A stretch of DNA of 64,000 nt from Proteiniphilum sp. X52 (GTDB lineage: Bacteria; Bacteroidota; Bacteroidia; Bacteroidales; Dysgonomonadaceae): the NCBI RefSeq assembly GCF_003712195.1, contig NZ_RDSD01000006.1, forward strand, positions 62,001-126,000. Reading direction: 5' to 3'. A program made the position numbers and the translations under genes. How positions within the stretch are numbered: the first letter of the stretch is position 1; each line of letters starts with the position of its first letter. The notes beneath the pieces are model-generated. The model searched no databases. It was not told where the DNA came from and saw nothing but the letters and a program-made list of their open reading frames with translations. Positions 9,138-17,647 of this stretch are shown piece after piece.

Positions 9138-9695
9138 ATGGAATATTTGCGGATCGATCTCAACGATAGAGCGCGCTGGGACAGAGTTTGGAAATTGTAT
9201 GAAGAGAGTTTTCCGTTAGCGGAGAGACGAAAAAAGGAGGATCATCTGCGCGCATACGCGGATGATCGATTCTTTCCCTTATCGGCATGGGAAGGAGAGG
9301 AGTTGATAGGGTTGATATTTTTCTGGGAATGGGATTCCTATCGCTATCTGGAGTACCTTGCGGTTAACCCTGAGCTTAGAGGACAAAGCTTCGGATCCCG
9401 GATGTTGAAATATTTGCGTGATTCGCAGCACACCATCATCCTCGAAATCGATCCCCTCAGCAATGAATTATCGGTGCGCCGCTTACAGTTCTATGAACGG
9501 GCAGGTTACACGCTCACTCCCTATCGCTTTACGCACCTCCCCTACCGGCTTGAGGCAGAACCACAGGAGCTGCTTATACTAAGTTATCCGAACATGATCA
9601 CCAAAGAACAGCACAATGATTTTGTCGGGTTTGTGAATGAGGAAGTGATCCGTTACTGTGAAGGTTATCCTTTCAACCAAGCACCGATTTCATAA
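9138..9695 (+). CDS. GNAT-family N-acetyltransferase
   Basis: A 185-residue acetyl-CoA-dependent acetyltransferase. The GNAT core is visible: beta-4 YRYLEYLAVNPELRGQSFGSRMLKYL contains the motif A pyrophosphate-binding loop (RGQSFGS, near residue 85), and the RRLQFYERAGYTL segment (about 120) is motif B. The acceptor substrate cannot be told. The 3' end overlaps the convergent gene 9673-10188 by 23 bp. The start is placed behind the -7 box at 9075-9082. Confidence 0.86.
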   Translation: MEYLRIDLNDRARWDRVWKLYEESFPLAERRKKEDHLRAYADDRFFPLSAWEGEELIGLIFFWEWDSYRYLEYLAVNPELRGQSFGSRMLKYLRDSQHTIILEIDPLSNELSVRRLQFYERAGYTLTPYRFTHLPYRLEAEPQELLILSYPNMITKEQHNDFVGFVNEEVIRYCEGYPFNQAPIS

Positions 9696-10188
9696 GTTGC
9701 AGCAATTGATCCACCATCAGTTTTTCTCTTTTTGATCGTGGATAGATAGGATAAATGATGACCAGGATTTTTTCTTTATCTTCCATCTTCAGGTATCCCC
9801 CTAATCCCCATGAGGTCATTCGCGCGTCTGTCCTGAATTTCAGGATGTTCTTTTTCCTGTCGGAATAAGAGATGATCCATTGGCGGTCGATCCGCTGCAT
9901 CACCTCATCGAAAGGGCATTCTGTCCGTCCGTTAAAGTGAAACAGCACTGTCTTCTGACCGGAAAAAGAGGGAGGCTCAGGATCATCCGATTCCATATAA
10001 TCGAGCCGTTTTGAGAAATAATATGTGATGATCGCGGGAGGGATCATACCGACAATAAAAAACACTAACGCCGCCTGCCAGAGATTGACCTCCACGCTCC
10101 ATAAGAAAGCGACGACTACGATAATCCCAACGTAAAAAACCAGGAAAATGGATACCCAGTATAAGTATAACCTGAATGTGAATCTCAT
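9673..10188 (-). CDS. Small two-span membrane protein, unknown function
   Basis: The frame is open to 10326, but the upstream part is intergenic repeat sequence in frame. The ATG at 10188 gives a sensible 171-residue protein beginning MRFTFRLYLYW. Two hydrophobic spans (about 6-28 and 34-55, with FWSVEVNLWQAALVFF between) are followed by a soluble domain of about 115 residues (KTVLFHFNGRTECPFDEVMQRIDRQWIISYSDRKKNILKFRTD shortened here in description). I do not recognise the family. It is 137 bp downstream of the DUF4230-like gene, separated by a hairpin and a heptad-repeat block. Confidence 0.6.
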   Translation of the reverse strand: MRFTFRLYLYWVSIFLVFYVGIIVVVAFLWSVEVNLWQAALVFFIVGMIPPAIITYYFSKRLDYMESDDPEPPSFSGQKTVLFHFNGRTECPFDEVMQRIDRQWIISYSDRKKNILKFRTDARMTSWGLGGYLKMEDKEKILVIIYPIYPRSKREKLMVDQLLQLMKSVLG

Positions 10189-10201
10189 ACGATTAAAATT
10201 A

Positions 10202-10236
10202 GAATCACGGGCCAAGAACCAAGATTCAAGACCCAT
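10202..10236 (+). repeat. Heptad repeat block upstream of the 10188 start codon
   Basis: Five consecutive 7-nt units follow the pattern G-A-N-N-C-A-A, for example GAACCAA (10216-10222) and GATTCAA (10223-10229). The block ends 13 nt before the ATG at 10188 when read on the transcribed minus strand. Four further blocks share orientation and placement (17395, 31661, 58966, 60018). Confidence 0.7.
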
Positions 10237-10301
10237 TTGTAAATTTATATATTCGTCTCTTGGCGCATTTAACCATGCCTCACTCCGTTGAAGGTTGTCT
10301 G

Positions 10302-10317
10302 CCCCGACTGGTCGGGG
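10302..10317 (-). terminator. GC-rich hairpin downstream of the DUF4230-like gene
   Basis: CCCCGAC and GTCGGGG form a perfect 7-bp stem with a 2-base spacer, 8 nt after the stop codon of the upstream minus-strand gene. No U-tract follows, so it is a weak terminator, an mRNA 3' stabiliser or a REP-like palindrome. Confidence 0.4.
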
Positions 10318-10325
10318 TGGGCACA

Positions 10326-10964
10326 TTAGTTCAGTTGTGGCATGACCAGTTCTTCCGTGATATGGATATCTTTAAAACCCATCTCTCTCAAAAGCGAAGT
10401 GATGGCAATCCTCGCTTCATCGGTCGCTTGCCTGTAGATACCCTGTCCAACGGCATCACGGATCATCACATCTTTCTCCCGTGAAATCGCCTCGTTGTAA
10501 TCCGATATTTTAATGGGATTAAACGCATTCTCGCTTTCATTGTACACCTGTATTGATTTTTCATCAATCACCGTATCCAGTATTTTGGGTTTAGGAAGCG
10601 AGATGTGAATAGTGGTGTCGTTATCCACAGTCACATTTATCCGGTTAAAATCCACTCCTGCCTTAATATATCCGTTATATTTCAGCAAAAAATATTTGTC
10701 GGTCAGCGGCACATTGATATTTAAGAACTTACGGTAGTCTTTATAACTGATCACTCCCGTATAGTTATACCTGACCAATGCCAGCTCCTGTATATAGGAA
10801 ATACGATTCATCACCGAGGAACTGTCGTATCCTCTCTCTTTCCCAGCCCTTTTATTCCCTGCCAGCAGCAAGAGCGATAAAATAACCGAGAGAACGAAGA
10901 AGAAGACCGTCAATATATTGATCCTTATTTTCGTACTCACTACTATAAATTTGTCATTGCTCAC
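10326..10964 (-). CDS. Membrane-anchored protein, probable DUF4230 family
   Basis: A 212-residue protein with one N-terminal membrane span (about 14-36, ILTVFFFVLSVILSLLLLAG) and an extracytoplasmic domain. The segments RYNYTGVISYKDY, KYFLLKYNGYIKAGVDF and ISLPKPKILDTVID resemble DUF4230, an SPFH-like family of unknown function. There is no in-frame ATG before the membrane span. A stop lies two codons upstream of the GTG at 10964, so GTG at 10964 (or GTG at 10940) must be the start. A -7-like box, TATTTTTG, lies on the minus strand at 11089-11082. Confidence 0.6.
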   Translation of the reverse strand: MSNDKFIVVSTKIRINILTVFFFVLSVILSLLLLAGNKRAGKERGYDSSSVMNRISYIQELALVRYNYTGVISYKDYRKFLNINVPLTDKYFLLKYNGYIKAGVDFNRINVTVDNDTTIHISLPKPKILDTVIDEKSIQVYNESENAFNPIKISDYNEAISREKDVMIRDAVGQGIYRQATDEARIAITSLLREMGFKDIHITEELVMPQLN

Positions 10965-11144
10965 ACATCACTATCATATACCCGACACAGCATTTCCAAA
11001 TTCATCCTATGGGAGGACTAATGACTTTCATTTCACCAACAGACTGAACCTGTTCTATCAAGGCGACTCACCAAGGTAATACAAAAATAGTAATTAAAAT
11101 GAGAATATTATATTAAATATGGCCATAGACCACAAAATTGTATA

Positions 11145-11152
11145 TATATTTG
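11145..11152 (+). promoter_or_regulatory. -7 box for the leader ORF and DUF6377-like gene
   Basis: TATATTTG matches TAnnTTTG and would place transcription start near 11160, about 25 nt before the leader ORF. No good -33 TTTG is found at 19 nt. The divergent region 10965-11237 otherwise contains only this box, the opposing TATTTTTG at 11082-11089 and the leader ORF. Confidence 0.4.
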
Positions 11153-11184
11153 TACATTACGGTTACAACCGCCAGGATAAGGTC

Positions 11185-11241
11185 ATGAATGAGTTCTTAA
11201 AAGCAAATTACTGGATCAACCGCAGAGATTATTTACTATGA
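11185..11241 (+). CDS. Candidate 18-residue leader peptide coupled to the DUF6377-like gene
   Basis: An ATG at 11185 opens an 18-codon frame encoding MNEFLKANYWINRRDYLL. It ends in TGA at 11239-11241, which overlaps the downstream ATG (11238-11240) as ATGA. This arrangement is the classic geometry for translational coupling. The peptide is not similar to anything I know. It could be a regulatory upstream ORF or a chance frame; the exact ATGA overlap is the argument for it. Confidence 0.45.
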   Translation: MNEFLKANYWINRRDYLL

Positions 11242-12836
11242 GGCTTGCGTATATCATATTTTTATTGACTATTTTCCCCACGGCCATTTTCAGCGTGGAA
11301 AGTGAAAACGATTCCCTGCTAAAATTGCTGGACAAGGTTATTTCAGAGCGATCCGGATACACAAAGATAAGGGAAGATAAGATCCAGGAATTGAAGAGGA
11401 GAAAACAACTACTGGTCGATACGAACGATATAATCAATATCAACTCGAAAATTATCCAACAATACAATAGCTTCATTTGTGACTCCGCAGAGTTTTATAT
11501 CAAAGAGAATCTATCTCTTGCGAACGAACTGGATGACCAAGATATCATTGTGGAGAATCTGTTGCGCTTATCCTATATATATTCACTGTCGGGTTTGTTT
11601 CTGGAAGCTTCTGCACTTTTCGACTCTCTTGATTATGAAAGCATGTCAGACAAAGACAAGTTATGGTATTGTTGGAATTCTATTCGATATTTTGAGAGTC
11701 TTATATTCTATACTTCCGATGCAAACCACTCGCTGGTATATGAAAAACAAAAGGAATGCTATAGAGACAAGGTAATGGGGTTGTTAGACAAAGGATCGGA
11801 AGAGTATAAAAAAGAATTAGCCCATAAGCTTCAGGAAGAAAGGCAGTTTTCAGAGGCGGAAAAATTGTTGTTGCCCATCTTTCATAATCAGACATCTGAA
11901 ACACACGGTTATGCAATGGCTGCAATGAATCTCGCCAAATTATACCGCCACTCAGGTAAAAAAGAACTTGAAAATTATTATCTGATTATCGCAGCGATCA
12001 CCGACATAGAATTGGCCGTAAAAGAAAATGAAGCGTTGCTCTCTTTAGCCATAAACCTGTATGAAATGGGGGATATTGACAGGGCATACGAGTACATAAG
12101 GATCGCATTGGATGATGCGCTGTTTTATAATGCAAGATTCAAAAACTCCGTTATCGCGCGGGTGCAACCCATCATTGAAGACACCTATCTGCAAAAGATT
12201 TATTCTCAACAGAAAAATTTAAAGACCTTCTCAATCATTACCAGTCTATTCGCACTGCTCCTGATCATTACCTTATTTTATCTGTATCTACAGGTCAAGG
12301 CCGTTTCAAAAGCCCGGAAGGAGCTTAGAATAATGAACGAAGATCTTCTGCAGTTGAACCGGAAGCTGGATGAAGCCAATACCGTGAAAGAACACTATAT
12401 CGGGTACTTTATGAACCAGTGTTCTATCTATGTCAATAAACTTCACAAGTATCGGAAAAATGTGAACCTGAATATAAAAACGGGACAGATAAACAATCTA
12501 TTTAAATTATCCACGGATGAATTGGAGAAAGATATATGCGAATTACATGCCAATTTCGACAAGACTTTTCTGGCACTTTACCCCAACTTTGTTTCGGAAT
12601 TCAACTCTCTGCTCAGGCGTGATGAACAATATTATCCCGAAAGAGGAGAGTTAAACAATGAACTTCGTATATTCGCTTTGATCAAATTAGGGATCACAGA
12701 CATGAAGCAGATCGCCGACTTTCTGCACTACTCGGTGCAGACTGTTTACAACTATAAAAGCAAAGTAAAGGGAAAAGCCCTGGCTGGGGGTGATCAATTT
12801 GAAGAAATGATCATCAGGATCGGGAGTATATCTTAA
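11238..12836 (+). CDS. DUF6377-like membrane-anchored TPR regulator with C-terminal HTH
   Basis: A 532-residue protein. It has a signal peptide (1-18), a helical TPR-like sensor region (about 25-325), one membrane span (about 330-352, FSIITSLFALLLIITLFYLYL), a coiled coil (about 356-390, ARKELRIMNEDLLQLNRKLDEANTV), and a C-terminal segment FALIKLGITDMKQIADFLHYSVQTVYNYKS shortened to its core ITDMKQIADFLHYSVQTVYN (about 488-507). That core has the look of a LuxR-type recognition helix. This architecture matches the Bacteroidales DUF6377 family, thought to act as transcriptional regulators. It faces the mannoside operon (12928-27300), whose SusC lacks an STN domain, so it is the best local candidate for that operon's regulator. 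Confidence 0.8.
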   Translation: MRLAYIIFLLTIFPTAIFSVESENDSLLKLLDKVISERSGYTKIREDKIQELKRRKQLLVDTNDIININSKIIQQYNSFICDSAEFYIKENLSLANELDDQDIIVENLLRLSYIYSLSGLFLEASALFDSLDYESMSDKDKLWYCWNSIRYFESLIFYTSDANHSLVYEKQKECYRDKVMGLLDKGSEEYKKELAHKLQEERQFSEAEKLLLPIFHNQTSETHGYAMAAMNLAKLYRHSGKKELENYYLIIAAITDIELAVKENEALLSLAINLYEMGDIDRAYEYIRIALDDALFYNARFKNSVIARVQPIIEDTYLQKIYSQQKNLKTFSIITSLFALLLIITLFYLYLQVKAVSKARKELRIMNEDLLQLNRKLDEANTVKEHYIGYFMNQCSIYVNKLHKYRKNVNLNIKTGQINNLFKLSTDELEKDICELHANFDKTFLALYPNFVSEFNSLLRRDEQYYPERGELNNELRIFALIKLGITDMKQIADFLHYSVQTVYNYKSKVKGKALAGGDQFEEMIIRIGSIS

Positions 12837-12841
12837 AAGAA

Positions 12842-12900
12842 GGATATTTTCCCGGTTCTTTGGCATTCCTTTTTAAAAGGAAAATATCCAAAGAACCGGG
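12842..12900. terminator. Interleaved inverted repeats between convergent genes
   Basis: Two perfect inverted repeats are interlocked. A pairs GGATATTTTCC (12842-12852) with GGAAAATATCC (12879-12889). B pairs CCCGGTTCTTTGG (12851-12863) with CCAAAGAACCGGG (12888-12900). The order A-B-A'-B' allows either stem, or a pseudoknot, but not both as nested hairpins. A small palindrome, CCTTTT-T-AAAAGG (12868-12880), sits inside. The location between convergent stops implies bidirectional termination. Confidence 0.7.
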
Positions 12901-12927
12901 TTAAGTTAATCAATTCAGAGATCTCCC

Positions 12928-13944
12928 CTACTCACAGCTTTCCTCTATCACAAAATCATCATCCGTTTCGTTATCCAATATAACCACACTTTTATCCTTA
13001 TTTGTGAAATGAACCTGAATGCCCGATATATCTGCATCTTTGGATAAGCCAAAGAATTCTCTCGGGTAAATGTACTTCTGGAAAGAGGTCACTGCGCCCA
13101 GATCACCCAGTGATTCCATAAGAGTTTTATCGGAAATCTCGTCCACGATCTTTTCTTTCTCTACTCCACCTTCCAGGTACTGTACCTTTGCATACAGATG
13201 AACATCGCCATCTTTCAGACCACCTTCGGTCACGTAGTTCGGTTCGTTATAGCGGATGGAAAATATATCACCGAAACCGAAAGTGGCAGGAACGAAAGAT
13301 ACCGCGGGGTCAGAAGTGAAGTCCATTTGAGGCTCATCACCACCGGTAACTTCCAGAAGTTTAGCTTCTACCACATCCTCATCGGGGTATTTTTCATTGT
13401 GGAATCCAAATGCTTCACCACAGAATGTATACCCCGCATAGAACCTCACGGCACGCGGACCTGTATGAAGTTTTATGTTCACAGAACCCACTACGGTTTT
13501 TTGGTCTGCGATGTTATCATTGATTTGGAAAGTGGTAGCCGATTTAAACACGACCCATTCCATCGGGCCTGTATTGCCAAGTACACCCATACGGCTCTGG
13601 AAAGAAGATGCCCATGGCATTCCATCCGTTGGATTTGTGTCTGTGGCACTCATCAGTACCATGGGTTCGTTGGTAACCTTATTCCCGGCAAATGCCGCGT
13701 CAGTGGTAAGAGTCAGCATAGCATTGTCTCTCACATTCCAAGCTTTAGGCATTAATATACCAAATGCCAACTTACTGTTACCATCGGTTTCGGCAATGAT
13801 TTTTATCTTTACTGTTATATTGATATCACTGTCAACCTGGGCATTGTCGGGGTGAATGATCTCTTCAATGGTCATGCAGGTGGCAACAAGGAATAACACT
13901 GCCACCAATGATAAATAGTATTTATATTTTTTTATGTATTGCAT
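12928..13944 (-). CDS. Exported PUL protein, DUF4961-like
   Basis: A 338-residue exported protein with a signal peptide ending VLFLVATCM (Cys at about residue 23, so probably a lipoprotein). An early Ig-like region (SDINITVKIKIIAETDGNSK) is followed by a second beta-rich part from about residue 200. The overall look is that of DUF4961 proteins, which are encoded near SusCD pairs and are thought to bind glycans on the cell surface. It is the last gene of the mannoside operon, 12 bp after its neighbour. The family name is from memory and should be tested with an HMM search. Confidence 0.6.
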   Translation of the reverse strand: MQYIKKYKYYLSLVAVLFLVATCMTIEEIIHPDNAQVDSDINITVKIKIIAETDGNSKLAFGILMPKAWNVRDNAMLTLTTDAAFAGNKVTNEPMVLMSATDTNPTDGMPWASSFQSRMGVLGNTGPMEWVVFKSATTFQINDNIADQKTVVGSVNIKLHTGPRAVRFYAGYTFCGEAFGFHNEKYPDEDVVEAKLLEVTGGDEPQMDFTSDPAVSFVPATFGFGDIFSIRYNEPNYVTEGGLKDGDVHLYAKVQYLEGGVEKEKIVDEISDKTLMESLGDLGAVTSFQKYIYPREFFGLSKDADISGIQVHFTNKDKSVVILDNETDDDFVIEESCE

Positions 13945-13956
13945 AAGATTACAATT

Positions 13957-14427
13957 TTATTGATGAATGCTTTTGAAAGTGTATTTATAATCCAGTGACG
14001 GACAATCCAGTTTGAAAGGGATGCTAAACTCACCGTTCACATAGTAGGCGATTAATTTGTCCGATTCAGTTAAACGCAGTTCATTGGGAAGCGCGCTCGT
14101 GTTCAGATATGCATCCACCCTACCGGCTGGGATTTCATAGCTGTAAGGTGAAAAAGGCACATCGCCATTGCTGAAACTTACCGCACTGATCTTATTATCG
14201 GTATAGTGCAACGTCAACCTGAAAGTCTCGAAGAAGTCGAATTTCTGGGCAAGGTCGATCCCGTTAATGTTTACCTCGTCGTACTGGTAAACATGGAAAA
14301 GGCCATAATTTATATCATAATCAGATGGGTAGTCGGATGATATTTGTGTCCGGTTTTCGTCTTCGCAGCTTATGATGGCGAATAAAACCGAAACTACAAT
14401 AAGTATGAATCCATATTTTTTCATCAT
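13957..14427 (-). CDS. Small PUL lipoprotein, possibly DUF5004-like
   Basis: A 156-residue protein with a lipoprotein signal peptide (VSVLFAIISC, Cys at about residue 21) followed by EDENRTQISSDYPSD and a predicted beta-sandwich. The small all-beta surface lipoprotein encoded between a DUF5005-like and a DUF4961-like gene is probably an accessory glycan binder. Two consecutive ATG codons (14427 and 14424) are equivalent starts. I do not recognise catalytic motifs. Confidence 0.5.
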   Translation of the reverse strand: MMKKYGFILIVVSVLFAIISCEDENRTQISSDYPSDYDINYGLFHVYQYDEVNINGIDLAQKFDFFETFRLTLHYTDNKISAVSFSNGDVPFSPYSYEIPAGRVDAYLNTSALPNELRLTESDKLIAYYVNGEFSIPFKLDCPSLDYKYTFKSIHQ

Positions 14428-14466
14428 TTTAATTTTTTAGTTTATAAGTTGTTGATTTTCAAACTT

Positions 14467-15843
14467 TTAATCCATAATTTTATCTATATCGATCCAGAAA
14501 AACCGGGGGCGATAAGTAGTTACATCGCTGAACTGCTCCGCAAACACTTCGGTATTCACGTTGTAGCTGACAAGTATCATCCCGTCTTTCTCAAACTGCG
14601 GGTGAGCCATCGCATTGTAGGTCAATAAATGGGGAGTGTTTTGCTCATAGGTTCTGAATATGAGTTGTTTATTTCGCCACGGACCGGCAGGACTATCAGC
14701 AATAAACGTGTATATCTCACCGGAATTAAAAGTTTTCTTTTGGGTGAGCAGTACATACTTGCCCCGCAGTTTGAACACATTGAACTGTGACGAAACGGGT
14801 ACCGTTGATAACCCTTGCAGCTTCACGGCATCTGAAGGATTTGCACTCCAGCCCGAACCGTTATAATATTGCCAGTTATCATATGGGTTGCCTACGGCGG
14901 TTCGCGCAACCAGCACCTCTGTGATGGGATCCATATCATTTCGTATATCCACCTGTGCATAGATATAATTATAATCGCCATCGTTGAGCGCGGCCATTCC
15001 ATAATGAATATCCGGTGAACCGTTGAATGGTATGGGCGTTATCCTATTCAATTCCAAACCGGGAAGGTTATACTCCAGTATATGGGTGGTTTCATACATG
15101 AAACCCCACATGCCTTCACCTCCCTGATACATCAGGGTTTGGAAAATGTATAACTTATCACCATTCACAAAACCGTGTCCGGGCCAGTACCATTTCTGCT
15201 CGTCGGGATAACCGGGAGGCACTGCCGCAGAAGCATTCCTGTCGCCCCCGTATCCGTAAATGGCACTCACCTTCCCGTTCTCATACACAATATAGGTATT
15301 GCGATACATACGCTCGGATGTCGGACGTTGTCCATTAGTAACCGTTCCTATATAAGAGTCGCCCATCAGGAAGATACTCCTGCCGTCGGGTAAAGGAATG
15401 GAATACATACCATCACCTGCGGTTACACTTCCCTGGTCGGGAATGATAATGCTGGCAATCACCTTGTCAAGACCATCAATTTTTGCCTGGATAGTGTTGG
15501 TGTTTACAACTTCACTACCCTTCATCAATGAGAGAGTTACCGATACAGGTTCATTGTATGGCACCTGAGTGAAGTAGGCCGTCGCTGCGTCTCTTCCAGC
15601 AGTTTTAGTGATGGCCGGTTTGCTCAACTCAATACGATAATTATCGAAACTGACTTCCGGGTTGGTAAGTTCCCAGGACAGGTATAGCGTATCCGCATTG
15701 AATGTACTGGAAATCTTGATATAGGTGTGATCCCCGTCTGGTTCAAAGGGATTCTTCCTTATACTGTCATCACTGTCCGAGCAAGAGACGAAGATGCAAA
15801 GCAAGAATGAGAATAATATCATACGATTATAATTGTGCTTCAT
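14467..15843 (-). CDS. Surface lipoprotein, DUF5005-like five-bladed propeller
   Basis: A 458-residue lipoprotein (signal peptide ending LLCIFVSC). An N-terminal fibronectin/Ig-like domain (about 35-125, TYIKISSTFNADTLYLSWEL) is followed by a propeller-like domain (about 130-458). Repeated blade motifs include RSIFLMGDSYIGTV, HGFVNGDKLYIFQT and GKYVLLTQKKTFNSGEIYTF, resembling GH43/GH183-type folds. The acidic residue in LMGDSYIG and other Asp residues near blade starts could be catalytic or binding residues. It may be an uncharacterised glycoside hydrolase instead of a pure binder. It lies 24 bp downstream of susD in the operon. Confidence 0.6.
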   Translation of the reverse strand: MKHNYNRMILFSFLLCIFVSCSDSDDSIRKNPFEPDGDHTYIKISSTFNADTLYLSWELTNPEVSFDNYRIELSKPAITKTAGRDAATAYFTQVPYNEPVSVTLSLMKGSEVVNTNTIQAKIDGLDKVIASIIIPDQGSVTAGDGMYSIPLPDGRSIFLMGDSYIGTVTNGQRPTSERMYRNTYIVYENGKVSAIYGYGGDRNASAAVPPGYPDEQKWYWPGHGFVNGDKLYIFQTLMYQGGEGMWGFMYETTHILEYNLPGLELNRITPIPFNGSPDIHYGMAALNDGDYNYIYAQVDIRNDMDPITEVLVARTAVGNPYDNWQYYNGSGWSANPSDAVKLQGLSTVPVSSQFNVFKLRGKYVLLTQKKTFNSGEIYTFIADSPAGPWRNKQLIFRTYEQNTPHLLTYNAMAHPQFEKDGMILVSYNVNTEVFAEQFSDVTTYRPRFFWIDIDKIMD

Positions 15844-15867
15844 AATTTAATACTCGTTATTAAATGA

Positions 15868-17379
15868 TCAATCCCTCTTCAATTTAGGATTTAACCTCTT
15901 TTCCCTGATCGGGTATGGCAACAATAAACTTGCTTCGGTAAACGGCGCTGTATGGCTCGGCGTCTGGTACCCGATCATATTTACCATCTGGCCTGTGACA
16001 GCATGTAAAGCCCTGCGGGTTCTCAACATATCATACCATGTCTGATTCTCGAAGGCCAGCTCCCAGAAACGTTCCTGCAATACCTTATCAACCGTGATGG
16101 ATGTTGGTTTCACTTCTTCCGGCAATGCACGTTTTCTGACGGCGTAGTAGGCTGCAATGGCATCGGCATCGGTTGTGGTTCCTCCATCGGCCTGGGCTTT
16201 TGCCTCAGCCAACATCAACAGCACATCAGCATATCTTAAGAGTGTAAAGTTGGCTCCCGATTTTCCGGTTACCGCGGCATCCTGATCCCAGTACTTATAG
16301 ATATATAACCTGCCGAGGTCTACCATGCCCGATTGGTCGAGTGCCTGCTGTTGGGTATAATAGAATTCTCTTTCTTTTTTACGCTTATCGCCTTCGGGGT
16401 AGGTGTCGAAGAACATCTGGGTAACAGTGATCGCTCCACCGTAAGCGGCACTGGCAGAGACGGCTTTTACCGGTGCAGGATAAGCCAGCAGGGCACTATG
16501 GAGGGGATTACCTGCATTGTCAGCCTCTCTCTGAATGGACCAGATAATCTCTCCGGAATTTTCAACAGTTCTCAACTCTTCATAGCTGTCGAACAGAGTA
16601 AATCTCCCACTGCTATATACCTGCTTTGCCATGTTGTAAGCCCTGGCATAGTATTCGGTTCCTTTTTGAAGGGGATATCCGGCCATGGTAAGTAAGACCT
16701 TGGCGTGCATCGACTTGACCGCTCCTTTCGTTACGCGGCCACTGGTATTTGTCCACTCCCTATCTTCCATCAGTTCGCCAGCTCTTGTCATATCCGCATC
16801 GATCTGGGTGTAGATGGCCTCTACGGATGATAATTCAATGGCAGTGTCAGTTACATCTCTGGTAGGGGTGAGCTTCAGTGGCACCGGTCCATAGAGTCTT
16901 ACCAGATTGAAGTAAAAGTAAGCACGGAGGAAATAAGTTTCGCCCAGGTACTGGTTCCTTTTGGCCTCACTTATCATCCCTTCTGCCATACCTTCTACAC
17001 CTTCGATGATGCTGTTGCAATTCTCAATAGCTCTGTATGCTGTTTCCCAGAATCTCTGCACATAGCTGTTATTTTCCGCAATGAGCAGACTGTTGGCCTG
17101 AGCGAGGTCTTGGGTACCTGATCCGCGCATACGTTCACCGTATCCGTGCATGAATTCCAGGAAGACGAAACTATGAGAGCCGGGCTCGATATCTGAGTCC
17201 ATAATATCATCCACAAAGGTGTATATACCGTTCACGGCAGCAGATACCTGCTTTTCGTTTTGGTAATACGAATCGGGGTTCAGAAATGTCTTTGGCTTTT
17301 CTTCAAGGAAAGAATCGCATGAAGAGATCATTACCGCCAGGGCAATGAGCCAGCTTATATTTGAATATATCTTTTTCAT
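15868..17379 (-). CDS. SusD/RagB-family lipoprotein (mannoside operon)
   Basis: A 503-residue SusD homologue with a lipoprotein signal peptide (ALAVMISSC, Cys at about 21) then DSFLEEKPKTFLNPDSYY. The RAYFYFNLVRLYGPVPLKLTP signature is near residue 153, and the C-terminal LLPYPIREKRLNPKLKRD is standard. It partners the SusC at 17648-20791. A 268-bp gap full of heptad repeats separates the two genes, whereas the three other pairs here are 18-26 bp apart. Confidence 0.93.
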   Translation of the reverse strand: MKKIYSNISWLIALAVMISSCDSFLEEKPKTFLNPDSYYQNEKQVSAAVNGIYTFVDDIMDSDIEPGSHSFVFLEFMHGYGERMRGSGTQDLAQANSLLIAENNSYVQRFWETAYRAIENCNSIIEGVEGMAEGMISEAKRNQYLGETYFLRAYFYFNLVRLYGPVPLKLTPTRDVTDTAIELSSVEAIYTQIDADMTRAGELMEDREWTNTSGRVTKGAVKSMHAKVLLTMAGYPLQKGTEYYARAYNMAKQVYSSGRFTLFDSYEELRTVENSGEIIWSIQREADNAGNPLHSALLAYPAPVKAVSASAAYGGAITVTQMFFDTYPEGDKRKKEREFYYTQQQALDQSGMVDLGRLYIYKYWDQDAAVTGKSGANFTLLRYADVLLMLAEAKAQADGGTTTDADAIAAYYAVRKRALPEEVKPTSITVDKVLQERFWELAFENQTWYDMLRTRRALHAVTGQMVNMIGYQTPSHTAPFTEASLLLPYPIREKRLNPKLKRD

Positions 17380-17647
17380 TTGATTGATAATTTAGACATA
17401 AGAGCCAAGAATCAAGACATAAGACATTACATATCCTTATGTATCGTTGATCTATATGCTCGTTTCATATGATTTTATCTCTTTACATCAATGTATATGG
17501 GAACGTTTTAGAACCAGGATTTTTAGAATCAACAACTAAGAAATTAGAACTAAGAAGCGGAGAAGTTCAATATTTCGTTTTTCATTCTTAACTCTTAATT
17601 ATTCACTTTTAAAAAATCTTGGCTCTTTGTTTTTTACTCTTTAATTC
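17380..17647. repeat. Heptad-repeat-filled spacer between susC and susD (mannoside operon)
   Basis: No gene is present. Two blocks read on the plus strand as 7-nt units of the GANNCAA kind: 17395-17429 (five units, GACATAA and GAATCAA among them, ending 15 nt before the susD start) and 17511-17560 (GAACCAG, GAATCAA, GAAATTA and GAACTAA). A third block at 17581-17640 has the opposite polarity (TTCATTC, TTAACTC and similar). The opposed blocks could form a long imperfect hairpin in the intercistronic mRNA. Confidence 0.6.

Noticed and set aside
10189-10326. N-terminal extension of the 9673-10188 protein up to 10326
   Set aside because: The extension encodes hairpin and heptad repeat sequence, and the ATG at 10188 is followed by a sensible membrane protein.
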